DNA of 22,022 nt from Megasphaera hominis (GCF_014269395.1 NZ_JACOGK010000037.1:1-22022); one strand, 5' to 3'. Counted from the first letter of the stretch, positions 15,260 through 21,754 are shown. The notes: generated from the sequence alone by a model not told the origin. A program made the numbers and translations.

Positions 15260-15268
15260 TAGTTACAA
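15248..15268 (-). promoter_or_regulatory. Operator copy 1: TGTAA-N9-TTACA dyad over the -35
   Basis: TTGTAA-N9-TTACAA, 21 bp, centred about on the -35 of the flavoprotein promoter. Its centre is 42 bp (four helical turns) from the centre of the second dyad. The regulator is not identified. Confidence 0.6.
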
Positions 15269-15279
15269 TAAATTTTCTC

Positions 15280-15310
15280 AAAAAAAGAAGAGACCTCGTA
15301 AGATCTCTTC
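15280..15310 (-). terminator. Terminator of the FMN reductase gene
   Basis: On the minus strand GAAGAGA, 10-base loop region, TCTCTTC, then TTTTTT. It lies 20 bases past the stop of the gene at 15330. Confidence 0.75.
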
Positions 15311-15329
15311 CACTGCTCTTTCGTTTAGA

Positions 15330-15869
15330 TTATACGTGCAGGCCCAGTTCCTTCGCTTCGTGAAGGGCTTTGTGGCCTTTAATGGCACCGATATCAAGAC
15401 AGTTGCCGGCAAAGACCGTTTCTATGAATTTAGCCTTCGGGAAGCAGGAAACCCAGCCTTTGAGGCCGTTTTCTGCGTTGACGGGCGTCGCCGGTTTATC
15501 GTCTTCTGCGGTCGTCAGGAGATAGACTTCACGGTACTTATAATTTACTTTATACAAGGCATTGGCCCGGTCCAAAAGGACTTTCATCTGGCCGGACATT
15601 TCGTAATAGTAAATAGGTGTAGCAAAGACGAGGACGTCGGCATCCTTCATCTTTTGTACGATTTCGTCGGCATCATCGTGGATGACACAGCGCTGCGTAT
15701 CGAGACATTTCCAGCAGCCTGTGCAGAAGGAAATCTTCTTCCCTGCCAGGGTTACTCGTTCTACGTCGTGACCGGCTTCAACGGCACCGTCTTCAAAGGC
15801 CATAGCCAAGGCATTCGAATTGCCGCCTACGCGCGGGCTCGTTCCCATAATCAGTACTTTTTTCTTCAT
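15330..15869 (-). CDS. NADPH-dependent FMN reductase / iron-sulfur flavoprotein family
   Basis: A 179-residue flavodoxin-fold protein. The FMN phosphate loop is GTSPRVGGNSNALA near residues 9-22, and VFATPIYYYEMSGQMKVLLDRA near 83-104 is the second FMN block. Between them FCTGCWKCLDTQRC has four cysteines spaced CX2CX2CX5C, the compact cluster motif of the Isf-type iron-sulfur flavoproteins that hold a [4Fe-4S] cluster. Isf proteins move electrons between ferredoxin-like donors and FMN and can reduce oxygen or peroxide. Whether a cluster is bound here is inference. ATG at 15869 with CGGAGG upstream; the longer frame contains the promoter and is not coding. Confidence 0.88.
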   Translation of the reverse strand: MKKKVLIMGTSPRVGGNSNALAMAFEDGAVEAGHDVERVTLAGKKISFCTGCWKCLDTQRCVIHDDADEIVQKMKDADVLVFATPIYYYEMSGQMKVLLDRANALYKVNYKYREVYLLTTAEDDKPATPVNAENGLKGWVSCFPKAKFIETVFAGNCLDIGAIKGHKALHEAKELGLHV

Positions 15870-15902
15870 CGCAATTACCTCCGTTATGTTGTATACCCAT
15901 AT

Positions 15903-15911
15903 AGTATAGCA
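15903..15911 (-). promoter_or_regulatory. Extended -10 of the FMN reductase gene
   Basis: Minus strand TGCTATACT, 33 bases before the ATG, with a weak TTATAT as -35. An inverted repeat TATAC-N7-GTATA overlaps the -10 and is a possible operator. Confidence 0.5.
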
Positions 15912-15952
15912 AAGATTACGTAAAAATATAAGATTAAATGAGTAAAGAATCA

Positions 15953-15989
15953 GAAAAAAATAAGGAAATCCCTGGCTGCAGGATTTCCT
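15953..15989 (-). terminator. Terminator of the GNAT gene at 16007
   Basis: Stem AGGAAATCC-CTG with GATTTCCT-type partner (one bulged C) around the loop near 15975, followed on the minus strand by a T-run at 15954-15961. It insulates the GNAT gene from the FMN reductase gene. Confidence 0.8.
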
Positions 15990-16006
15990 CATCTCGTGTA
16001 CCGTTT

Positions 16007-16489
16007 TTAGAATGTCAGGCGCATTTGGTACCATACGGCACCGCCGTGTTCGGACGTGCTGAGCCCTTCGTTTACAAAGCCAAAGGAGGCATAGTAATGG
16101 ACGAGGCGGTCCTTACAGGTCAGAACCAGGCCCTTGCGGCCTTCTTTACGGGCTGTATCGATGGCGGCGTGTAAGAGCTGGCCGGCGTAGCCGTGCTTGC
16201 GATAGGCCGGCAGGGTATTGACGCCAAAGATCATCTGCCAGGCGCCGTGCGGGTCATGCGCTGTGGCGTTGGCGTACAGGTCGTCTGTCAGGTCTTTTTG
16301 ATCCGTAACCAGTCCATCGACAAAGGAAATCAACGTATCTCCCTCAAAAAGGAGCCAAAAGTGATCCCCGTAGGCGGCCAGGCGCTGGGCCATAATATCT
16401 GCCGTTGCTGCTTCTGCGGCAGGAAAACAGGCCGCTTCTACGGCGGCGACGCTGGCTGTATCATCTATCGTTGCAGTTCGTATGTACAT
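16007..16489 (-). CDS. GNAT family N-acetyltransferase
   Basis: A 160-residue single-domain acetyltransferase. The N-terminal strand MYIRTATIDDTASVAAVEAAC is typical of the fold. Motif A for acetyl-CoA is LPAYRKHGYAGQLLHAAIDTA (about 113-132), and the closing segment is LVHYYASFGFVNEGLS near 139-154. The acceptor is unknown. ATG at 16489 has GGAGATG upstream, and a TGCTATACT extended -10 lies before that. The promoter is back-to-back with the plus-strand leader-RNA promoter. It is a separate transcription unit with its own terminator. Confidence 0.88.
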   Translation of the reverse strand: MYIRTATIDDTASVAAVEAACFPAAEAATADIMAQRLAAYGDHFWLLFEGDTLISFVDGLVTDQKDLTDDLYANATAHDPHGAWQMIFGVNTLPAYRKHGYAGQLLHAAIDTARKEGRKGLVLTCKDRLVHYYASFGFVNEGLSTSEHGGAVWYQMRLTF

Positions 16490-16513
16490 AGTCTTATCAT
16501 CTCCTCGGCTATT

Positions 16514-16522
16514 AGTATAGCA
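16514..16522 (-). promoter_or_regulatory. Extended -10 of the GNAT gene at 16489
   Basis: Minus strand TGCTATACT, 25 bases before the ATG; no good -35 seen. Same extended -10 as at 14769 and 15903. Confidence 0.5.
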
Positions 16523-16536
16523 CAGAAAAAAAGGCA

Positions 16537-16565
16537 TTGACGAGGAAATATTTTTATGCTACAAT
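16537..16565 (+). promoter_or_regulatory. Strong sigma-A promoter of the leader RNA and GNAT-EamA operon
   Basis: TTGACG (16537-16542), 17-base spacer ending in TGC, TACAAT (16560-16565). Expected start near 16572, giving about 130 bases of leader before the ATG at 16704. Confidence 0.8.
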
Positions 16566-16571
16566 ATGCCA

Positions 16572-16703
16572 GTAAATTTAATATATATACACTTCCTCTA
16601 TCACCGGATAGGGGGTTGAGGTGTCGAAATCCGTCGTAGGTCAGCCTGCTCGCAGGTCATAAGATGGGTTTTGGCACCTCTTTTTTTCAAGGAGGAGAAG
16701 CTC
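16572..16703 (+). ncRNA. Structured leader RNA with terminator, unclassified
   Basis: The transcript would first fold CCTCTATC, loop ACCG, GATAGGGG (16595-16614), then a long rod described in the next entry, a U-run and the ribosome binding site. Sequence near 16590-16598 (ACACTTCCTC) could pair with the 5' arm of the rod (GAGGTGT) and so act as antiterminator. It does not match any riboswitch consensus I know. It could be a riboswitch, another attenuator, or a short stand-alone RNA that ends at the U-run. Confidence 0.55.
16618..16687 (+). terminator. Leader terminator/attenuator upstream of the GNAT-EamA operon
   Basis: The arms GAGGTGTCGAAATCC (16618-16632) and GGGTTTTGGCACCTC (16666-16680) pair over all 15 positions, counting G-U pairs. 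The apical part contains CCTGC-TC-GCAGG, and seven Ts follow. AAGGAGGAG begins 2 bases after the T-run. Confidence 0.8.
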
Positions 16704-17129
16704 ATGAACGTAACGATTCAGCAAGGACTGCCTGAGGCAGCCAAAACCATTCGTCAGGAAGTATTTGTCCAGGAACAGGGCTTTAAGGCCGAGTTCGACG
16801 ACATCGACCCGACGGCGTGGCACGTCGTTCTCTGGGATGGCAATACGCCTGTAGGCTGCTGCCGCATTTTTCCGGGTGAACGGCCGCAGACCTATGTCAT
16901 GGGACGCCTGGCTGTACGCAAGATCCGCCGAGGCTGTCATTTAGGCAACCGCATCATGGCTGCCATGGAAGATTTCGTCCGCGCGCACGGCGGCAGCCGT
17001 GTAGAGCTTTCCGCCCAAGTGCGCGTACGCCCCTTTTATGAAGCCTTAGGCTATACGGCTAGTAGCGACGAATATCTCGACGAGTACTGCCCGCACATCC
17101 ATATGGAAAAGGAGCTGACCTTGCCATGA
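16704..17129 (+). CDS. GNAT family N-acetyltransferase, ElaA/YjcF-like
   Basis: A 141-residue acetyltransferase resembling the ElaA/YjcF group. The early segment TIRQEVFVQEQGFKAEFDDID (14-34) is characteristic of that group. Motif A is GRLAVRKIRRGCHLGNRIMAAM near 71-92, and VRPFYEALGYTASSDEYLDE (109-128) closes the fold. Acceptor unknown. The ATG at 16704 has AAGGAGGAG directly upstream; the frame opens further upstream only inside the terminator. Its stop overlaps the ATG of the next gene as ATGA, so the two are made together. Expression is likely controlled by the leader RNA. Confidence 0.88.
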   Translation: MNVTIQQGLPEAAKTIRQEVFVQEQGFKAEFDDIDPTAWHVVLWDGNTPVGCCRIFPGERPQTYVMGRLAVRKIRRGCHLGNRIMAAMEDFVRAHGGSRVELSAQVRVRPFYEALGYTASSDEYLDEYCPHIHMEKELTLP

Positions 17130-17551
17130 GTTTAACCTTTTGGCTCTCTTTTTTCGCCATCGTCATCGGTAACGTAGGCTATCACATCATTGCCAAATCG
17201 ACACCGGCTGCGGCATCGCCCTTTCTCTCTCTGAGCGTCACCTATGGCGTTAGCTTCCTCATCTGTGCCCTGCTCTATCTGGCTATAGGCCAGCCGTCCC
17301 TAAGTCACGACCTGGGCGACCTGAACTGGACCAGCCCGGCTTGGGGCGTGGCGCTCGTAGTCATCGAGGCAGGCTACATTTTTCTCTACCGGGCCGGCTG
17401 GAAAATCAGCATTGCCTCGCTCTTCCTGAACGTCACCGTGGCGATCCTCTTGGTCGTCATTGGCGTAGCCTTTTACAAAGAACACTTGTCCCTGCGGGAA
17501 ATGGCAGGTATTGCCTTTTGCCTATTAGGGATTTTTTGTCTCCACGATTAA
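17126..17551 (+). CDS. Half-size EamA/DMT-family membrane transporter
   Basis: A 141-residue, strongly hydrophobic protein with about five membrane helices: near 3-23, 32-53, 71-93, 94-115 and 123-139. The last part, YKEHLSLREMAGIAFCLLGIFCL, is the signature of the end of an EamA domain (helices 4-5). Standard EamA permeases have two such domains in about 300 residues; this one has a single domain and would have to work as a dimer, like small multidrug-resistance proteins. The substrate is unknown. It is translationally coupled to the acetyltransferase and ends at a strong terminator. Confidence 0.82.
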   Translation: MSLTFWLSFFAIVIGNVGYHIIAKSTPAAASPFLSLSVTYGVSFLICALLYLAIGQPSLSHDLGDLNWTSPAWGVALVVIEAGYIFLYRAGWKISIASLFLNVTVAILLVVIGVAFYKEHLSLREMAGIAFCLLGIFCLHD

Positions 17552-17553
17552 TG

Positions 17554-17598
17554 AAAAACGGGTACCCAGGCTGTAGTGATCCTGCGTACCCGTTTTTT
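17554..17598. terminator. Convergent terminator, EamA gene / MerR gene
   Basis: AAAACGGGTACCCAGG, loop of 10, CCTGCGTACCCGTTTT with one mismatch, then TT. The As before the first arm serve the minus strand. Confidence 0.9.
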
Positions 17599-17606
17599 AT
17601 ACTCTC

Positions 17607-18038
17607 TTAGCCTGCGTGCGAGACGAATTCGCCATAGTGCGGCAGTTCATCCTTGCCCTGCATGCCTTTTTCCGTCCCCTTGGCGACGGCTTTGCTGTAG
17701 TACTCGCATTTATAATCGATGACGTCCAGTGATTCCTGGAGCGCCGCGATTTGGGCCTGTACGGCTTCGCGACGTTTTTGGAACATTTCCAGGCGCTTTT
17801 CCAATGTCGTATCGCCTTCAAGAACCCACTGGGAAAAGGTGCGGATATCGGCAATAGGCATACCTGTGCGCTTTAAGCATTCGACGATTTGTAAGGAAGC
17901 GATATCGATGTCATGAAAGACACGGTAGCCTGATGGTTTCCGTTCGAGAAACGGCAAGAGGCCTTCTTTATCGTAATACCGCAGGGTCGTCGTCGGAATA
18001 CCCGTCATACGGGATACCTCTTGTATCGTATAGGACAT
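17607..18038 (-). CDS. MerR family transcriptional regulator
   Basis: A 143-residue MerR regulator. Residues 1-70 are the winged-helix domain (YTIQEVSRMTGIPTTTLRYYDKEGLLP, then KPSGYRVFHDIDIASLQIVECLKRTGMPIADI). Residues 78-120 are the long coiled-coil dimer helix, with RLEMFQKRREAVQAQIAALQ. There is no cysteine cluster at the tail for metal binding; the two-residue FSQW context and short tail fit the AdhR/NmlR-like group. The ATG at 18038 has AAAGGGG upstream; the alternative at 18059 has none. It is divergent from an exported hydrolase gene whose promoter carries a MerR-type operator, so that gene is its probable target. Confidence 0.9.
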   Translation of the reverse strand: MSYTIQEVSRMTGIPTTTLRYYDKEGLLPFLERKPSGYRVFHDIDIASLQIVECLKRTGMPIADIRTFSQWVLEGDTTLEKRLEMFQKRREAVQAQIAALQESLDVIDYKCEYYSKAVAKGTEKGMQGKDELPHYGEFVSHAG

Positions 18039-18066
18039 GAAAAATTCCCCTTTCTGCAAAAATACC

Positions 18067-18097
18067 TTGACCTTAAAGTTAAGTTTAAGTATATACT
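18067..18097 (+). promoter_or_regulatory. MerR-type promoter with 19-bp spacer and operator
   Basis: TTGACC (18067-18072), spacer of exactly 19 bases, TATACT (18092-18097). The spacer is filled by a dyad CTTAAA-N6-TTTAAG (18072-18089). Overlong spacers with a centred dyad are the hallmark of promoters activated by MerR-family proteins. Confidence 0.85.
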
Positions 18098-18129
18098 ATC
18101 TTTAGAAAAAAGTGAAGGAGGAAATTTCT

Positions 18130-19272
18130 ATGAACACCTATACCCGTTTAGCCCGCTTGGCTTTGCTCGTCACGTGTGGAGCTGCCCTTTCCCTGACTGG
18201 TTTTGCCGCTACGCCTTCCGGCACGACAACGGTCACGTCCGTAGCACCTCAGACAGGCCCTTCGAAAGCGGTCCCCGAAACAATCGATGCGTCTAAACTC
18301 TCGAATGCCTGGGACAAGACCTTCCCCGAAGACACTCGCGTTAGCCACCACAAGGTAACCTTTCACAACCGCTACGGTATTACTCTCGTAGCCGATATGT
18401 ATGTGCCCAAGACCCATAAGCCTGGCGAAAAGCTGGCTGCCATTGCCGTTGCCGGACCTTATGGCGCCGTAAAAGAACAAGTCTCCGGCCGCTATGCCCA
18501 GGAAATGGCTGCCCGCGGTTTTCTGACCATTGCCTTTGACCCGTCCTTTACAGGTGAATCAGGGGGTGCGCCGCGCAACGTATCGTCACCGGATATCAAT
18601 ACCGAGGATTTCCTGGCAGCCGTCGATTTCCTTTCCAATACCAAAGATGTCAACCCTGACCAAATCGGCATCCTCGGTATTTGCGGCTGGGGCGGCTTTG
18701 CCATTAATGCCGCTGCAGCGGATCCGCGCATCAAGGCCACGGCTACATCTACTATGTACGATATGAGCCGCGTTATTGCCGACGGCTACTTCGACAAGGG
18801 CAAGACACCGGCTGAACTCCAGGCGTACCGCAAGGGGCTGCGCCAGCAAATTAGTGCCCAGCGTACGGCTGATTATAAGAATGGGACCTACGCCATGGCC
18901 GGCGGCGTGCCGACGACGGTAACGGACGATATGCCCCAATTCGTCAAGGATTACCACGACTACTACCAGACGAAGCTGGGCTATCATCCCCGCTCCTTCG
19001 GTTCGACTACAGGAGCTACGCTGAGCTCGGTCCTCGATTTTGCCAACATGCCCATTACGGTCTATGCAGAAGAAATCGAAACACCGGTGCTCCTCATTCA
19101 CGGAGAGAAAGCTCATTCCCGCTACTTTAGCGAAGATATATACAAGCGTCTCAAGGGCACGAACAAGGAACTCGTCATCATTCCCGGTGCCGTCCATACG
19201 GACCTCTATTATAAGATGGACGTCATTCCCTTCGACAAACTGGCCCGTTTCTTCCAAGACAATTTGAAATGA
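18130..19272 (+). CDS. Exported alpha/beta hydrolase (dienelactone-hydrolase-like)
   Basis: A 380-residue protein with a signal peptide (RLARLALLVTCGAALSLTGFA, cleavage near 26-27) and an alpha/beta-hydrolase domain from about 75 to 380. The nucleophile elbow is GICGWGG with Cys185, the cysteine version seen in dienelactone hydrolases and YcjY-like proteins. AFDPSFTGESGG near 135-146 precedes it, LLIHGEKAHS near 320 is the late strand, and His356 in GAVHTD is the likely catalytic histidine. Reaction unknown. ATG at 18130 with GAAGGAGG upstream. It is driven by a promoter of the type activated by the divergent MerR protein and so is probably induced by a chemical stress. Confidence 0.87.
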   Translation: MNTYTRLARLALLVTCGAALSLTGFAATPSGTTTVTSVAPQTGPSKAVPETIDASKLSNAWDKTFPEDTRVSHHKVTFHNRYGITLVADMYVPKTHKPGEKLAAIAVAGPYGAVKEQVSGRYAQEMAARGFLTIAFDPSFTGESGGAPRNVSSPDINTEDFLAAVDFLSNTKDVNPDQIGILGICGWGGFAINAAAADPRIKATATSTMYDMSRVIADGYFDKGKTPAELQAYRKGLRQQISAQRTADYKNGTYAMAGGVPTTVTDDMPQFVKDYHDYYQTKLGYHPRSFGSTTGATLSSVLDFANMPITVYAEEIETPVLLIHGEKAHSRYFSEDIYKRLKGTNKELVIIPGAVHTDLYYKMDVIPFDKLARFFQDNLK

Positions 19273-19278
19273 AGCATA

Positions 19279-19307
19279 TCCCCTTGCCGTTGCGGTAAGG
19301 GGATTTT
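19279..19307 (+). terminator. Terminator of the hydrolase gene
   Basis: TCCCCTTGCCG, loop TTG, CGGTAAGGGGA (11 bp with one G-T pair), then TTTT. Confidence 0.85.
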
Positions 19308-19593
19308 GTATGACTGGCCGTGTCGACGCATAGGCGGGCCATTCTTTCGTATTTTTAGCTTCTACTTAATATTTGTTTTCCGAATCATACATGGATCAAT
19401 CGTAGAATGATATTCCGTGTTGTTGCAAAAAAGCGTCTTAGCTTGTCACAATGTGGCAGTAAAATGCCGTTTATTTTCATAATACGGGAGAACTTAGTTC
19501 AACAAGAGAAATTCTAAAAAAAAATTTAAAGGATCTAAATGCGGTATAGATTAGCATACACGCTGGAATTTCAGGCTTTTTCCATTCTCAATA
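19308..19593. other. AT-rich intergenic stretch without recognised gene
   Basis: About 290 bases without a convincing open frame on either strand. There are runs of A/T (for example nine As near 19517-19525). I see no IS end, tRNA or attachment-site duplication. Confidence 0.6.
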
Positions 19594-19608
19594 CCGTAAA
19601 ATTTACGG
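19594..19608 (+). promoter_or_regulatory. Perfect 15-bp palindrome abutting the symporter -35
   Basis: CCGTAAA-A-TTTACGG, perfect 7+1+7 dyad, ending exactly where the -35 hexamer begins. Its position fits a repressor, or an activator contacting RNA polymerase. The binding protein is unknown. Confidence 0.6.
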
Positions 19609-19637
19609 TTGACAGCAGCTGGTGTCGTACCTATAAT
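19609..19637 (+). promoter_or_regulatory. Consensus sigma-A promoter of the symporter gene
   Basis: TTGACA (19609-19614), 17-base spacer, TATAAT (19632-19637): both hexamers perfect. Expected start near 19644. Confidence 0.9.
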
Positions 19638-19641
19638 AAGG

Positions 19642-19691
19642 CTTATAGCAAATGTGTACCAATTTAGGGTACCAATGAATTACGCTATAAG
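19642..19691 (+). promoter_or_regulatory. Leader stem upstream of the symporter start
   Basis: CTTATAGC (19642-19649) and GCTATAAG (19684-19691) are perfect 8-bp complements, closing a loop that contains GTACCAAT twice (19656 and 19669) and a GTACC/GGTAC pairing. The stem begins about at the transcription start and ends 5 bases before AGAGG, so it could affect mRNA stability or ribosome access. Confidence 0.5.
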
Positions 19692-19707
19692 AAAAGAGGT
19701 ATTATGT

Positions 19708-21023
19708 ATGTCTAATGATGTAAATCAAGACCAGGTTCGCGAACAAGCCCGTGAAATCATTCACGGCAATAAGGGCCACAAAAACAGCCGCCAGTTCGCA
19801 CTTTGGATGGGGGCCCTGGTCATCGGCGCTATTTTAGGATGGATGGGAATTCCGGCACTGAATCAGCTCTTCGACTTCATTGCCACTGTATTCACGCGCT
19901 TATTCCAATTTATAGCTATTCCTACCATCGCTCTTGCCGTCATTACAACCTTGTCCGCACTGGGAGCTAAAAAAGAAACGGGCCGTATCTTTGCCCACGC
20001 CGTGACGTACACACTGCTAACGACGATCTGTGCTGCCGCCATCGGCCTGGCACTCTATCTCTGGATTGCACCGGGCAACCTGCCTATGGATCTGATCAAC
20101 CAGGGCACGGCCGCTGTACCGCAGAAACTCGAAAAGGTCACGTATTACGACCATTTCCTCTCGGTTATTCCGAATAACATCCTCCAGCCGTTCTTGTCGG
20201 GCAACGTCCTTTCTGTCATGCTTATCGCCGCAGCTGTTGGCCTGGCTCTGGCATTCATGCCGAAAACGGAAAACCGCGACGTTCTCCTCAAGGGTATTCA
20301 AGGACTGCAGGAAGTTCTCTTTACACTCATTCCGCACTCCTGTGGATCCTGCCTGTAGGCATTCTCGCCTTTGCAGCTCAGCTGTCTGCCCAGATTGAAG
20401 CCGGCGTTATCGTCGGAGCAATCGGCAAATACACCCTCGTCGTCCTGGCTGGCAACCTGATCCAGTTCTTTATCGTTATTCCGCTCTTCCTGGCAGCCCG
20501 CGGCATGAACCCGCTCTACGTCTTCCGCAAGATGGCCCCGGCCGTAGCCGTAGCCCTCTTCACTAAGAGCTCTGCCGGCACACTGCCTGTCACCTTGGCT
20601 TCGGCTGAACGGAACCTTAAAGTCCACACGCAGGTATCCCGCTTCGTCCTGCCTATCTGTACGACCATCAACATGAACGGCTGCGCTGCCTTTATCCTGG
20701 TAACATCCCTGTTCCTCATGCAGAACGGTGGCATGGAACTGACTCTCGGTGAAATGATCGCCTGGCTTTTCGTAGCCGTCCTCGCTGCCGTCGGCAATGC
20801 CGGTGTCCCCATGGGCTGCTACTTCCTCACCTTGTCCCTCATGTCCTCCGTCGGTGCGCCCATTGGCATTATGGGGATTATCCTGCCGATCTACACCATC
20901 ATCGACATGATCGAAACAGCAGAAAACGTTTGGTCCGACTCTGCCGTCTGTGCTATGACCGACCACGATCTGGCCGACGAGCTCGACAAAGAAGACCATG
21001 CCAAAGCTGCCCTTGAAGCATAA
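19708..21023 (+). pseudogene. Dicarboxylate/amino-acid:cation symporter, frameshifted
   Basis: A DAACS-family (SDF) secondary transporter, which moves dicarboxylates or amino acids with Na+ or H+. Part 1 (19708-20358) holds the first membrane helices from FALWMGALVIGAILGWMGI to QEVLFTLI. Part 2 reads in another frame from about 20334 (LLWILPVGILAFAAQLSAQ) to 21023, with the family motifs FTKSSAGTLPVTLAS, LPICTTINMNGCAAF, AAVGNAGVPMGCYFLTLSL and DMIETAENVWSDS. Together they would give about 438 residues, a full-length carrier. Loss of one base near 20330-20336 explains the break, and there is no slippery heptamer. Start is ATG at 19708 after AGAGG. All else looks intact, so this is a recent mutation or a sequence error. 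Confidence 0.85.
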
Positions 21024-21039
21024 TCGGCCTTGGCTTCGT

Positions 21040-21079
21040 AACGAACCGTACGGGAAACTTCCTGTACGGTTCGTTTTTT
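21040..21079 (+). terminator. Terminator of the symporter gene
   Basis: AACGAACCGTAC, loop of 12, GTACGGTTCGTT, then TTTT: a perfect 12-bp stem. Confidence 0.9.
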
Positions 21080-21108
21080 AGGAACAGATCCTGTTTCCGG
21101 GTCATAAA

Positions 21109-21141
21109 AAAACCACGCAGTGTCGACGGCTGCGTGGTTTT
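21109..21141. terminator. Terminator of the gene at 21165 (bidirectional)
   Basis: AAAACCACGCAG, loop of 9, CTGCGTGGTTTT, a perfect 12-bp stem preceded by an A-run that forms the U-tract for the minus strand. Confidence 0.85.
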
Positions 21142-21164
21142 CTTATACGGACTTTCGTATTCGT

Positions 21165-21533
21165 TTAGAGTTCCTGCACGATGATGCGGGAAATGGAGTT
21201 AGCTGCTGTGCGAATAGAGCCGATTTCACTGAAGTAAAGGCCCAGGGGGATTTCTTGTTCCAGCTGCCTCACATGGGTGTTGATATTTTGACAGGCTGCT
21301 ATCATAAGGGCTTGGCCGCGTTTGGTCGCCAAGGCACTCATAATCTGGTAAGTTTCACTTTCTATGCGATTGACACACATAAAGACAGGTGACGTGATGC
21401 TGATTTCTGAGGCTGCCATCAAGGCAGCTTTGAGGCCGGTCGTATAGGCCAGAATTTGCTGGCACAGGTCTTTTATGTCGTCACGATATTGCTGACCTGA
21501 AAAGGCCCGGGCTTTGCCGAAAAAGCTGAACAT
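21165..21533 (-). CDS. Protein of unknown function (122 residues)
   Basis: I do not recognise this family. The product has no signal peptide or membrane helix. It looks mostly helical, with a basic, aromatic N-terminus (MFSFFGKARAFSGQQY), then long amphipathic stretches such as DDIKDLCQQILAYTTGLKAAL and EIPLGLYFSEIGSIRTAANS. The start is taken as ATG at 21533 because GGGGGGA lies upstream; the ATG at 21548 lacks a site. A promoter (TTGAAT, 18-base spacer, TATACT) lies about 48-77 bases upstream of the start, and a strong terminator follows the stop, so it is a complete single-gene unit and likely real. Confidence 0.7.
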   Translation of the reverse strand: MFSFFGKARAFSGQQYRDDIKDLCQQILAYTTGLKAALMAASEISITSPVFMCVNRIESETYQIMSALATKRGQALMIAACQNINTHVRQLEQEIPLGLYFSEIGSIRTAANSISRIIVQEL

Positions 21534-21580
21534 TGGGAATCCCCCCATTTCGATTGGTTATTAGGCTTGCAGATGCTAAA

Positions 21581-21610
21581 AGTATAGTACAGCCAGTATG
21601 CCTTATTCAA
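21581..21610 (-). promoter_or_regulatory. Promoter of the unknown gene at 21533
   Basis: Minus strand: TTGAAT (21605-21610), 18-base spacer, TATACT (21581-21586), 48 bases before the ATG. Confidence 0.55.
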
Positions 21611-21688
21611 GTGATTTTGTTCGAAATTACATGCATTTTACACACTGGCATTCGTATAACGTTTAATTGCATAGGGGCCCTGTCCCGA

Positions 21689-21724
21689 CACAAAAAGGAG
21701 GCCCCGAAAGGTCTCCTTTTTGTG
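21689..21724. terminator. Orphan terminator hairpin
   Basis: CACAAAAAGGAGGCC, loop CCGAAA, GGTCTCCTTTTTGTG: 15 bp with one G-T pair, with A- and T-runs inside the stem. No gene ends next to it, so it may insulate against transcription from the right or end an unseen small RNA. Confidence 0.65.
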
Positions 21725-21754
21725 CTGCGTTTATTGTATTTGATAAACCTATGA

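Noticed and set aside
16618..16687. Leader rod as small SRP RNA, or the leader as a guanidine riboswitch
   Set aside because: The conserved SRP tetraloop region is missing, and the first hairpin loop is ACCG, not the ACGR loops of the guanidine-II type.
20321..20345. Programmed -1 frameshift in the symporter
   Set aside because: No X-XXY-YYZ slippery heptamer and no downstream stimulator are visible at the junction; family members do not use frameshifting as far as I know.
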